A stretch of DNA of 64,000 nt from an uncultured Roseburia sp. (GTDB lineage Bacteria > Bacillota > Clostridia > Lachnospirales > Lachnospiraceae): assembly GCA_910577925.1 (NCBI GenBank), contig CAJTOI010000016.1, positions 1 to 64,000 on the forward strand. Reading direction: 5' to 3'. The notes beneath the pieces were generated by a model. It worked only from the letters and a program-made list of their open reading frames with translations. It was not told where the DNA came from and did not search any database. The translations under genes were made by a program, and so were the position numbers. Shown here piece by piece: positions 53,104 to 61,946 of this stretch; within the stretch, counting starts at the first letter, position 1; every line of letters starts with the position of its first letter.

Positions 53104-54825
53104 ATGAAAACAGAGATATCACTGCAGAGCTGGATTCGATATTACTGGGTTGGGATGTTGATTCTTCTTGCAGTGATCTACGCCTTCACCTCATCGTGGA
53201 TGCTTCGCATGCTGACGCAGCGGGCGGAAGAGACGATACGCAAAAGCGTCCGCATTGTGCAGGAAGATATCGAGGATGCGCTGGAAATTTCGGACAGCTT
53301 TATCTATGAGTCACTTTACAACGGCGCAGAAAGGACGGTGACGCAGCTCTATTATTCTCTGGGCAGTGAGACGGACCCCATACGGCTGCTGGAGGCGCAG
53401 CATACGGTGCTTGCGTCTCTCGGCAGTATTGTATCATGGTCGGACATGATTGATTTTGTGCTGGTCTATACGGATCGCGCGGACGGAATGGTATGGCTTG
53501 AGACGGGGACGGAGGGAAATTATCAGGCGCGCAGAGAATTAAAAGAGCTGCTTGGCACGATGATCACTGGGAACGCGAAGGATTTTCTGCGGCGGTATAT
53601 GGTCTGCATGTGTCCGCAGGGGAATTACATGCTGCGCGTGCTAAAAATTGAGAAAAGCTATCTGATTGCCTGCGTGTCGGAGAAAAAGATTCTCCGGATG
53701 CTTTCCGGCGCGCAGTATAAAGAGACGGGAATCGCGTTTGTGGCCAAGGAGGACGGCAGAGTGATCGCGGCTTCCGGTACAGTGGCGGGAGTGCTCTCTC
53801 CCCAACAGGAGGGGACTTACATTTCGGTGGACGGAAAACAGTATCTGCAGACCGGATATGTCTCGGAACAGACCGGGTACTATTTCGGAATGCTGACGGA
53901 CAAGCAGAGTATTCTTGAGGATATGAAGGTATTCCGGCTGATTTTTTTTCTGGTATTTCTGATTTTAATGATTCTTGTGCCCGCAGTGTCCGCGCTGCTG
54001 CACGTTTATGTCGGGATGCCGATTCGCAGTATTGCAGATTCAATGGCGCGGATTGCGGCCGGGGATTTGGATGTGACGGTGGCAGAGCAGTCGGGAATCA
54101 GTGAGCTTGGTCAGCTGGTACGCTCCTTTAATCATATGGTCGGCAGGATAAAGCAGCTGAAGATTGAGAAGTACGAAAGCCGGCTGGAGATGCAGAAAGC
54201 GACGATGCAGTATCTGCAGCTTCAGATTAAACCTCATTTTTATGCGAATATGTTCAATATCATTTATTCGCTGGCTCAGTGCAGAGATTACGACACGATT
54301 CAGAGGATTTCCCAGTCGGTTGTGGACTATTCCCGCTATATGTTTCGGGATGCGGCGGAGCTGGTTGAGCTTAAGCGGGAGCTGGAGCATGTAAGAGCTT
54401 ATATGGAAATTCAGGAAATTCGTTATATGAAGCAGATTATATGCGAAATTGAGGCCGGGGAGGAAACGTTTGGCGCGCTTATCCCGCCGTTTGTGATTCA
54501 AAGCTTTGTGGAAAACAGTGTGAAATATGCGTTTTCTCTGAGAGAGAGCAATCGGATTCTGATTCGGGTGCAGGTGGATGATGCAAAAGAATATCTGTGG
54601 ATCCGGATTCGGGATAACGGGGTCGGGTACAGCGATGAATTGCTTGAATCTGACTGGAAACATATCGGTGAGAGCGAACATATCGGCCTGACAAATGTTT
54701 ACCGCAGACTGTGCCTGATTTACGGCGACAGGTCGGATATCCGGCTGGAAAATGAAAGCGGGGCGGTGACGACGATAAAGTTACCCTACATCGCGGTCGA
54801 TGACGGGGCGAATGAGGATGTGTGA
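53104..54825 (+). CDS. YesM-like sensor histidine kinase
   Basis: 573 residues. Two membrane helices (about 17-35 and 275-305) flank an outer sensor domain of about 235 residues. A HAMP domain (about 300-355) is followed by the His_kinase domain with His378 (Q-I-K-P-H-F) and a HATPase with N-S-V-K-Y-A and D-N-G-V-G-Y. YesM-type kinases respond to glycan breakdown products and phosphorylate the adjacent YesN regulator, whose gene begins 12 bases later. The pair sits inside the operon with the importer and enzymes, so it probably tunes this locus. Confidence 0.93.
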   Translation: MKTEISLQSWIRYYWVGMLILLAVIYAFTSSWMLRMLTQRAEETIRKSVRIVQEDIEDALEISDSFIYESLYNGAERTVTQLYYSLGSETDPIRLLEAQHTVLASLGSIVSWSDMIDFVLVYTDRADGMVWLETGTEGNYQARRELKELLGTMITGNAKDFLRRYMVCMCPQGNYMLRVLKIEKSYLIACVSEKKILRMLSGAQYKETGIAFVAKEDGRVIAASGTVAGVLSPQQEGTYISVDGKQYLQTGYVSEQTGYYFGMLTDKQSILEDMKVFRLIFFLVFLILMILVPAVSALLHVYVGMPIRSIADSMARIAAGDLDVTVAEQSGISELGQLVRSFNHMVGRIKQLKIEKYESRLEMQKATMQYLQLQIKPHFYANMFNIIYSLAQCRDYDTIQRISQSVVDYSRYMFRDAAELVELKRELEHVRAYMEIQEIRYMKQIICEIEAGEETFGALIPPFVIQSFVENSVKYAFSLRESNRILIRVQVDDAKEYLWIRIRDNGVGYSDELLESDWKHIGESEHIGLTNVYRRLCLIYGDRSDIRLENESGAVTTIKLPYIAVDDGANEDV

Positions 54826-54837
54826 CAGAGGGGAGCG

Positions 54838-55599
54838 GTGATGCGTAAATTCAGTGTGCTCATTGTAGACGATGACGAGCTTGCAATTCTCGGTTTGGAG
54901 GAGGGAATTGACTGGGAGGCGTTGGATATCGAAAAAGTCTGTAAATGCCACAGCAAGGCGACTGCGATCCGAATGCTGAAAATGTATCCGGTGGATATTC
55001 TGATTGCGGATATTGAGATGCCGAACGGAAACGGACTGGAGCTGATCCGCTGGGCAAGAGAGTTTGCGCCGAAGGTGCGCGCTGTTTTTTATACGGGCCA
55101 TGCGGAATTTACCTATGCGCAGGAGGCTCTGCGCTTCGGAGTGGAGGATTATCTGCTGAAACCGATTCCGTATGAGGAGCTGGAAGCGATTCTTCTGCGC
55201 ATCGAAAAGAAGATATTGCTGGAAGAAAAAACAATCAGTCTGTCTGAATTTGCGGAGGCCGGCACGGAGGAGACGACAGAGGAATTGGTCGCTCAGGTCA
55301 AAAAGCTGATTGCGGAAAACTTGTCCGCCCCGAACCTGCAGAGGGATGAGCTCGCGGCAATGGTTCATGTCAGTCCGGGGTATCTCGGACGGATTTTTAA
55401 GAAGGAAACAGGAGCTGCGCTCACGGATTACATTACAAAAAGGCGTATAGCCGTGGCAAAGCAGCTGCTGACAAAGACAAGCCTGTCGATTACCGGTATT
55501 TCGGAGAGAGTCGGCATATCCTATTCTTCTTATTTTACGAAAATATTTAAGGAGCAGGTGGGGATGACGCCGCAGGAGTTCAGACAGCGGAAAAAATAA
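54838..55599 (+). CDS. YesN-like response regulator with AraC-type DNA binding
   Basis: 253 residues, short for YesN-type regulators (the usual form is 400-550). The receiver has the acidic V-D-D-D and Asp57 (I-A-D-I-E-M-P). The C-terminal AraC domain begins at about 155 and has the signature G-I-S-Y-S-S-Y-F-T-K-I-F-K-E-Q-V-G. The long linker domain seen in larger members is missing. It should activate the operon starting at 49751, where an exact 21-bp-period direct repeat abuts the -35 box. Confidence 0.93.
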   Translation: MMRKFSVLIVDDDELAILGLEEGIDWEALDIEKVCKCHSKATAIRMLKMYPVDILIADIEMPNGNGLELIRWAREFAPKVRAVFYTGHAEFTYAQEALRFGVEDYLLKPIPYEELEAILLRIEKKILLEEKTISLSEFAEAGTEETTEELVAQVKKLIAENLSAPNLQRDELAAMVHVSPGYLGRIFKKETGAALTDYITKRRIAVAKQLLTKTSLSITGISERVGISYSSYFTKIFKEQVGMTPQEFRQRKK

Positions 55600-55613
55600 C
55601 AGGAGGGAAACGG

Positions 55614-56993
55614 ATGGTTGTAAGTACAAATTACGGACAGATTGAGGGAACGGCAAAAAACGGATGCGAGATCTTTTTGGGGATTCCTTATGCAAAGCCG
55701 CCGGTCGGGCCGCTGCGCTTTCACAAGCCCCGCAGGCTAAAACCCTGGAGCGGGGTATACAGGGCGGATCATTTCGGCTGCCGAAGCATGCAGACCGAAA
55801 ATCCGCGGGATACGTTTTATAAAAAGGAATTTTACAGCAATCCGGATTTTGCTTGCGGAATGAGTGAGGACTGTCTGTATCTGAATATATGGGTTCCGGG
55901 GCGAAAGGATACGGCGCGTTCGCAGGAAAAGCTGCCGGTGGCGGTCTATATACACGGAGGCGCCTTTTTGGGCGGGGCGGGGAGCAACCTGCCCTTTGTG
56001 TGCGACAATCTGGCGAAGGCGGGTGTGATCGTCGTCACCGTCAATTATCGGCTTGGCGCGCTTGGCTTTCTGTGCCATCCGCTGCTCGGCGTTCCGGGGG
56101 AGAATGAGGCGGGCGGCAATTACGGTCTCTGGGACCAGATTGCGGCGATTGCGTGGGTCAGAGAAAATATCGCGGCGTTTGGAGGCGATCCCGAAAATGT
56201 GACGGTGTTCGGCCAGTCGGCGGGGGCGATGAGTCTGCAGGTACTCGCGGTGTCGGAACAGACCGACGGATTGTTTGCGCGCATGATTTTACAGAGCGGA
56301 GGCGGGTACAGGCATCCGCTTGGCGAGTGCCGCAGCATCGAAAGGGCATCCGGCTTTGCCGAGGATTTGCTTGCCGCGCTCGGAATCCGTGATAGGGAAT
56401 GGACAAAAGGTCAGGAACAGAGGAAGCGGGCGCTTGCCGCGCTGTATGAGACTTCGGAGGAGGAGATGATGCGGGCCGCAGAAGCCGCGGTGGCGCAGGC
56501 GTTTATACAGCGGAAGGGGATGCCGTTTGTCCCTGTCATTGACGGGGAACTGCTGACAAAGGATCAGGATGCGTTAATAGAAGAGGGACGCTTTCATGCA
56601 ATCCCCTATCTGCTCGGTGCAAACGGAGACGACCTGACGACGGAAAACCGGACGGAGCGTCTGCCGGAAAACAATCCGATGCAGGCGGCCAACCTTGCCT
56701 TTGCAGAGAAAGTGAGCGGGGCCGGGCGGACGGAAGCGTATGTGTATTATTTTGACAGAAAGCTGCCGGGGGACGAGAGCGGCGCGTTTCATTCGGCGGA
56801 GCTGTGGTATGTGTTCGGCAGTCTTTCCTACTGCTGGAGACCGTTTACGGAGGCGGATCATGCGCTGTCCGCGGAGATGATCGGATACTGGACGAACTTT
56901 ATGAAAAACGGAAATCCGAACGGGGACGGGCTGCCGGAATGGAGCGCATACACACAGGAAAATCCGTATGTCCGGCGGCTGGATATAAAGTGA
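55614..56993 (+). CDS. Carboxylesterase type B family protein
   Basis: 459 residues. The nucleophile is Ser202 in F-G-Q-S-A-G-A-M-S and the catalytic His is His393 in F-H-S-A-E-L-W-Y-V-F; the acid is probably in G-A-N-G-D-D. The oxyanion motif H-G-G-A-F and the entry motif G-I-P-Y-A-K-P-P-V-G are present. There is no signal peptide, so it acts inside the cell, perhaps removing acetyl or other esters from the imported sugar before the GH2 enzyme. Its last ~20 codons are closely matched by an orphan fragment at 59309-59383, remnant of a second copy. Confidence 0.92.
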   Translation: MVVSTNYGQIEGTAKNGCEIFLGIPYAKPPVGPLRFHKPRRLKPWSGVYRADHFGCRSMQTENPRDTFYKKEFYSNPDFACGMSEDCLYLNIWVPGRKDTARSQEKLPVAVYIHGGAFLGGAGSNLPFVCDNLAKAGVIVVTVNYRLGALGFLCHPLLGVPGENEAGGNYGLWDQIAAIAWVRENIAAFGGDPENVTVFGQSAGAMSLQVLAVSEQTDGLFARMILQSGGGYRHPLGECRSIERASGFAEDLLAALGIRDREWTKGQEQRKRALAALYETSEEEMMRAAEAAVAQAFIQRKGMPFVPVIDGELLTKDQDALIEEGRFHAIPYLLGANGDDLTTENRTERLPENNPMQAANLAFAEKVSGAGRTEAYVYYFDRKLPGDESGAFHSAELWYVFGSLSYCWRPFTEADHALSAEMIGYWTNFMKNGNPNGDGLPEWSAYTQENPYVRRLDIK

Positions 56994-57042
56994 GGGCAGC
57001 TGTTTTTCATGCGGAATATGAAGAGAGAAAGGCGGACGGGAT

Positions 57043-59304
57043 ATGATGCGGAATACAATCAAATGGAATGAAGCGTGGGAGTTTTATCAGGGAGATCTGC
57101 CGGGAGCGGAGGCGGTGTGGGAGCGTGTCAAACTGCCCCATACGTGGAATGCCGCAGACGGGCAGGACGGCGGAGGCGATTATTATCAGGGGGCTGCCTG
57201 GTACCGGAAAAATCTGATCAGGGAGCCGGAGTGGAAACAGGTGTATATCCGGTTTTGGGCGGTCAGCAAATCGGCAGAGGTGTGGTGCAACGGAAGCCCG
57301 GTGGGAGCGCATGAAGGCGGTTTCTCCGCGTTTACACTGGATCTGACGCCGTATCTGAGAGACGGAGAAAATGAGATTCGTGTGCGTGCGGATAACGGCA
57401 ATGAGCAGGCCGTTTATCCGAGGCAGGCAGATTTCACGTTTTTCGGCGGAATCTACCGGGACGTGGAGCTTCTGGTATTTGCCGGTGACGCGCATTTTGA
57501 TGTGGAGCGCTTCGGAACGGATGCGGTTTTTGTGACGCCTTCGGCCGGTGACGGGCATGTAAAGATCGAGACCTTTGTGTCGGGCGGAGACACGGTCTAT
57601 GCGGAAATCTACGATGCGCAGGGGAACCGTGCGGCGAAATCGGAGCCAATCGAAACCGGTTCTGCCGGTATACCCGTCCGTCTTGCGCTTGACGTGCCGG
57701 GGGCGCGCCGCTGGCACGGATGCGCGGACCCGTATCTGTACCGCGCCGTGCTCTGTCTGTGTGAAGGGGATACGGTTGAGGACCGCATATCCGCCGACTT
57801 TGGCTTCCGGGATTTTTCGGTGAGCGCTGCGGAGGGATTTTTCTTAAACGGCGTGTCTTACCCGCTGCACGGCGTCTGCCGCCATCAGGACCGCGAGGAT
57901 ATGGGCTGGGCGATTACCGAGACGGAGCATCTGGAGGACATGGCGCTGATACGCGAAATCGGCGCGAACACGATTCGCCTTGCGCATTATCAGCAGGCGC
58001 CGTTTTTCTATGATTTGTGCGATCGAAACGGAATGGTAGTCTGGGCGGAAATCCCGTTTATCAGCGTCTACGATGCAAGGGAAGCAGCGGACGAGAACCT
58101 GCGGCGGCAGCTGCGGGAGCTGATACTGCAGAACTATAACCATCCTTCGATCTGTTTCTGGGGACTCGCCAATGAGCTTGGAATCGGAGGGGAATCAGAG
58201 GCAATGTATGAAATTCTGCGGGAACTGCACCGGACGGCAAAGGAGCTTGATCCGACGAGACTGACTGCGGTTGCCAATGTCGGGATGACTAAGCCGGACA
58301 GTGAATTGTTCCATATCTCGGATTTGACGTCGTACAATGAGTATATGGGCTGGTATGAAGGGACGGCGGACGATCACGGTGCATTTTGCGACGAAAGGCA
58401 CGGACAGATGCCGGATATTCCGCTTGCGATCAGCGAGTACGGCGCGGAGAGTATTCTGCGCTGGCACAGCGCGGACCCGAAAGTGAAGGACTATACCGAG
58501 GAGTATCAGGCGCTCGTACATGAAAAGGCATATGCGGCGTTTGAAAAGCGGCCGTATCTGTGGGCGACCTGGCTTTGGAATATGTTTGATTTTGCTGCGG
58601 ATGCCCGCGATGAGGGCGGCTGTAAGGGACGGAATAATAAAGGGCTTGTGACATTTGACCGGGCCGTGAAAAAGCAGGCGTTTTATTTTTACAAGGCATG
58701 CTGGAGCGCGGAGCCGTTTGTCTATCTCTGCGGAAAACGATTTGGAAAGCGTGCAGGGAACGCGGTCGATATTCGGGTGTACAGCAACCGCGCGCGCGTG
58801 GAGCTCTGGGTCAACGGCAGGTACGCCGGCGGACAGGACGGAACGCGTGTGTTTGAATTTAAAGGAGTTGCGCTGGACCGTCCGCTGAATGAGATTTTGG
58901 CAAAAACGCCGGAAGGCTGCACGGATATGCTGATACTCGAGCGGGTGGAGCAGTTCCCCGGAGAATATGTCTACAAAGAGGAAAAGCAGGTGGCAGGCGC
59001 GGTGGCGCAGTGGTTTGCAGAGCTTTCCGGTTCCGGGGCCCGCGTGCCGGACGAAATCACCGTCCGTGAGGGCTATCTTTCGGTGGATGATTCGATGGAC
59101 GAAATTTATCGTTACGAGGAAGGCAGACAGGCGGTGCGGGACTTGATCGCAGCGCCGCTGGCTCTCGCAGATCCGGCTATGGCCAAGCGGTTATCCGGGG
59201 GCAGTGCAATGACATTTACCGCGATCTGGCATCACATCCGTAAGCGGCTGCCGGATGAATTGTACGGCCTTTTGAATGAGCGGCTGAATAAGATAAAAAA
59301 ATAG
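57043..59304 (+). CDS. GH2 family glycosidase (beta-galactosidase-like)
   Basis: 753 residues. The sugar-binding, Ig-like and (beta/alpha)8 domains are in GH2 order. The acid/base is Glu378 (W-G-L-A-N-E-L-G) and the nucleophile Glu465 (I-S-E-Y-G-A-E). H-G-V-C-R-H-Q-D is the conserved GH2 opening of the barrel. There is no signal peptide, so it hydrolyses imported beta-galactosides, beta-glucuronides or similar. It ends the YesMN-linked operon, overlapping nothing. The exact sugar cannot be told. Confidence 0.92.
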   Translation: MMRNTIKWNEAWEFYQGDLPGAEAVWERVKLPHTWNAADGQDGGGDYYQGAAWYRKNLIREPEWKQVYIRFWAVSKSAEVWCNGSPVGAHEGGFSAFTLDLTPYLRDGENEIRVRADNGNEQAVYPRQADFTFFGGIYRDVELLVFAGDAHFDVERFGTDAVFVTPSAGDGHVKIETFVSGGDTVYAEIYDAQGNRAAKSEPIETGSAGIPVRLALDVPGARRWHGCADPYLYRAVLCLCEGDTVEDRISADFGFRDFSVSAAEGFFLNGVSYPLHGVCRHQDREDMGWAITETEHLEDMALIREIGANTIRLAHYQQAPFFYDLCDRNGMVVWAEIPFISVYDAREAADENLRRQLRELILQNYNHPSICFWGLANELGIGGESEAMYEILRELHRTAKELDPTRLTAVANVGMTKPDSELFHISDLTSYNEYMGWYEGTADDHGAFCDERHGQMPDIPLAISEYGAESILRWHSADPKVKDYTEEYQALVHEKAYAAFEKRPYLWATWLWNMFDFAADARDEGGCKGRNNKGLVTFDRAVKKQAFYFYKACWSAEPFVYLCGKRFGKRAGNAVDIRVYSNRARVELWVNGRYAGGQDGTRVFEFKGVALDRPLNEILAKTPEGCTDMLILERVEQFPGEYVYKEEKQVAGAVAQWFAELSGSGARVPDEITVREGYLSVDDSMDEIYRYEEGRQAVRDLIAAPLALADPAMAKRLSGGSAMTFTAIWHHIRKRLPDELYGLLNERLNKIKK

Positions 59305-59308
59305 AAAA

Positions 59309-59383
59309 GACAGCGGGGAAGGACTGCCGGAATGGAGCGCATACACACGGGAAGCGCCGTTTGTGCGGAGGCTGGACGTATAG
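59309..59383 (+). pseudogene. 3' remnant of a second carboxylesterase gene
   Basis: Directly after the GH2 stop, a fragment reads D-S-G-E-G-L-P-E-W-S-A-Y-T-R-E-A-P-F-V-R-R-L-D-V then stop (TAG at 59381). It aligns with the C-terminus of the carboxylesterase encoded at 55614-56993 (N-G-D-G-L-P-E-W-S-A-Y-T-Q-E-N-P-Y-V-R-R-L-D-I-K). The DNA is also nearly identical over about 25 bases (CTGCCGGAATGGAGCGCATA and onward). No upstream part survives, so a second esterase gene appears to have been lost by deletion. Confidence 0.8.
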
Positions 59384-59429
59384 CCGGCACCGCAGGATCT
59401 GACCGCCCTGCACAGGGGAGCGCCCCGGT

Positions 59430-59469
59430 ACTGCCAAACATGACATGCATGTCATGCTTGGCAGTTTTA
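59430..59469. terminator. Near-perfect 36-base palindrome between convergent genes
   Basis: 59430-59447 pairs with 59448-59465 with a single non-Watson-Crick step, forming a long hairpin, and is followed on the plus strand by TTTT. It should terminate the GH2 operon. It starts one base after the stop of the minus-strand esterase-like gene and could also end that transcript. Confidence 0.85.
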
Positions 59470-60336
59470 TACGGAACCGCTTCTTTTTAAAGGGAGGAGT
59501 TCCTCCAACGCCTTTTTTATGTATTCATCCCACAGCACAAAATCGTGATCATAACCTTTGGGGCGAATATAATTTACAGGGTAGCCGATTTCCCGGAGGA
59601 GGGCGACATCCGCTTCGACGCGCTCCCGGATAAACTCATTGCTTCCGCAGACAACATGAAATTCACATACCGGATCGCCGGAAGCAAGTTTTTCTTTCGC
59701 GATTCTGGCCAGATCAAAACGGGAACCGTCAATGCCCGAAGCATCTCCGAAAGAGGAATTATACAGCGGGAAATGCGTTTTGAAATGATCACTGAGCAAT
59801 TCGGACTTGAGTGTTTCCGTGGCAAGGGTCATGCCGATACCGCCGGAGATATCGACACACGCGGTATATCGTTCCGGATGCATCAGCGCGGTTCCCAGGG
59901 CGACATTGCCGCCCATGGCGTAGCCGACGATGAAATTATCTTCCCGCTTCGGTGACGATGCAAAAAGCGCCTGCATCACAACCGGCAATTCTTCGGACAG
60001 GAACTTCTGATACGGTACGCCGTAAGCGGTATCGATGCCGAAAGAGTTTGCGATATTGGGCGTCACGAGCATCACATTGTTTTCCTGGGCGTAGCGCTCG
60101 GCATTGCTGTAACGATAGGTCAGCGTGTCATCGTCGCCGCCGCCGTGGATCAGATAGACGGTCTGAAATTTCATGTTCGGCGTGAGGGTGAGGGCGCGTC
60201 TGCCCTCCATGGATAAGGCGCTGGCCGTGGAAGGGTCCTGCTCATAGTAACTGTAGCGATCGGTCGGATAGACAATCGAAATATCGGTGTAGTGTCCGAG
60301 CGCCTGGCTTCTGTAGTTAAATCTCATATAACTCAT
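59467..60336 (-). CDS. Esterase-fold protein lacking the nucleophile serine
   Basis: 289 residues of the esterase D-like alpha/beta hydrolase fold: V-Y-L-I-H-G-G-G-D-D-D, then F-I-V-G-Y-A-M-G-G-N. Active relatives have G-x-S-M-G-G at the elbow. Here the residue is Ala140 (GCC on the minus strand, 59917-59919). The acid position reads C-G-S-N-E instead of the usual Gly-x-x-Asp, while the His is kept (G-Y-D-H-D-F). The frame is intact with AAGGAG 10 bases before the ATG, so it is a normal gene, not a decayed one. It is probably a catalytically dead binding protein or has a changed chemistry (inference). It lies 23 bases downstream of a YesN gene. Confidence 0.85.
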   Translation of the reverse strand: MSYMRFNYRSQALGHYTDISIVYPTDRYSYYEQDPSTASALSMEGRRALTLTPNMKFQTVYLIHGGGDDDTLTYRYSNAERYAQENNVMLVTPNIANSFGIDTAYGVPYQKFLSEELPVVMQALFASSPKREDNFIVGYAMGGNVALGTALMHPERYTACVDISGGIGMTLATETLKSELLSDHFKTHFPLYNSSFGDASGIDGSRFDLARIAKEKLASGDPVCEFHVVCGSNEFIRERVEADVALLREIGYPVNYIRPKGYDHDFVLWDEYIKKALEELLPLKRSGSV

Positions 60337-60359
60337 ACGTGTAAATCTCCTTTTCTTTT

Positions 60360-61946
60360 TTATTCTTCAGGCGGTGTGTCCGCCTGTTTCTGCGCGAACG
60401 TTTTTCGGTATTCCGAAGGCGTGATCCCCTCGTGTTTTTTAAACATCTGTGTAAAATGGGAAAAGTTCGAATAACCGAGTTCAAGGGAAACGATGCTGAC
60501 CGGAATGTTCGGGTTTTCCAGCATGTCTTTGGCGGCATCCACTTTGATGCGGAGCATATAATTCTTTACGTTTTCTCCCATTTCTTTTTTGAACAGCTTG
60601 GAAAAATATTCCGGATTCAGGTGAATATGTTCCGCGACATCCTTTACGGAAATATCGTTGGATAAATTTGCAAGAATATAGGCTTTCGCCCGCTGCACCG
60701 GGTCCTGATCCGTGTCGGCGCCGCAGTAGGCGGCAATCTGCCTGACAATAAAGGTCACGCCTTTTTTCAGCGACTGCAGATCCCTGCAGCAATTCATAAA
60801 ATCGGCGTAGGTATATGCGGCGGTAAAGATGTCGCTGACGTTAATGTTCTGCTGGTATAGATACATGAAAAAAATCTTCGAAATTTCCTGGTGAAATTCA
60901 CAGAGCGTATCAAAATTAAGCTGTCCGGTCGATGCGTGAAAATCGAGATACGCGAAAATATTATTTTCCACGGCCTCGTATTGATTGTTGTCAAGCAGCC
61001 TCCTCCAGCGGGAAATATTTTCCGACAGATTCCGGTTGGTATTTTCTTCGGCGTGAGAGGCAGGAAAGAAGATATCTTTTTTCTTGATCACATCCTGCTG
61101 AAAGAGCGCATGTGCGGAAAAAATAACCTCCCGTATGGATGCAAGCGTTCCGAGCACCGAGACGTAACAGGTCAGTTCGGGGCTTACGACCTCTGCGAGC
61201 GTGTCATAGAACGTTCGATACAGCGCGGTATCAATATCGGCCACGGAGTTGTCGTTTGAAAAAAGCAGAAGAACAAACTGTCGGTACCTGTTTTTGCAGA
61301 CGAGCGGAACTACGCCGGAAGCCGTAAACGTGAAGGAAGCGACGTTTAAAAGGATGGTAAAAATATCATATTCCGGTTTAAAGGAAGAATGTTCATCCTG
61401 ATAGGGGTAAAGGTTTATGATTACGGTCCGAAGCAGGGTGTCCGGTTTCAGGGCATACCCCCGCTCGGTCAGCGTTTTCTGCGCCATAATCCGATCGCTT
61501 TCATTCTGGGAAAAGAGGCTTTCCACCATACTTGAGATATAGAGATTGTTCTGGTAGAGCGAATACTGTCTGGATTTTGCGATCTGTGCGGTGGCGCGGC
61601 TTAACACATCTCCGATTTCTTCTTTGGTGGCAGGCTGCACGATATAGTCAAAACAGCCCAGCTTCACACCCTCCTGCGCGTAGCGGAAAGAGGCGTGGGA
61701 AGTGAGCAGTACACGCAGAATGGCAGGGTAATGTTCTTTTACCCATTTGTTTAGGGACAGTCCGTTTTCGCCGGGCATTTCGATGTCCGAGAGCATGAGA
61801 TCGACAGGATGGGACTGTATGACGGCTCTGGCATCGTCTGCGTTGGTAGCCGTGAAAATCTTCCGGATCCCGTAACGGGAAAACGGAATACTGCTTTTAA
61901 GTCCGTCAAGAACGGAAATCTGATCATCGACAAGCAAAAGATTCAT
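60360..61946 (-). CDS. YesN-like response regulator, full-length form
   Basis: 528 residues from the ATG at 61946, preferred because AAGGAAG lies 7 bases upstream on the minus strand and M-N-L-L-L-V-D-D is a typical receiver start. Phospho-acceptor Asp54 is in L-S-D-I-E-M-P. A long middle domain (about 130-415) follows, then an AraC domain with L-G-Y-S-N-F-S-H-F-T-Q-M-F-K-K-H-E-G. Its start overlaps the end of the kinase gene by 23 bases, so the two are translationally coupled. Targets may include the divergent gene at 63924, where 20-bp-period repeats lie in the shared intergenic region. Confidence 0.92.
   Translation of the reverse strand: MNLLLVDDQISVLDGLKSSIPFSRYGIRKIFTATNADDARAVIQSHPVDLMLSDIEMPGENGLSLNKWVKEHYPAILRVLLTSHASFRYAQEGVKLGCFDYIVQPATKEEIGDVLSRATAQIAKSRQYSLYQNNLYISSMVESLFSQNESDRIMAQKTLTERGYALKPDTLLRTVIINLYPYQDEHSSFKPEYDIFTILLNVASFTFTASGVVPLVCKNRYRQFVLLLFSNDNSVADIDTALYRTFYDTLAEVVSPELTCYVSVLGTLASIREVIFSAHALFQQDVIKKKDIFFPASHAEENTNRNLSENISRWRRLLDNNQYEAVENNIFAYLDFHASTGQLNFDTLCEFHQEISKIFFMYLYQQNINVSDIFTAAYTYADFMNCCRDLQSLKKGVTFIVRQIAAYCGADTDQDPVQRAKAYILANLSNDISVKDVAEHIHLNPEYFSKLFKKEMGENVKNYMLRIKVDAAKDMLENPNIPVSIVSLELGYSNFSHFTQMFKKHEGITPSEYRKTFAQKQADTPPEE

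Noticed and set aside
54781..55695. A 304-codon open frame on the minus strand
   Set aside because: It is antisense to the YesN-like regulator and spans into two flanking genes; the plus-strand genes are well supported.
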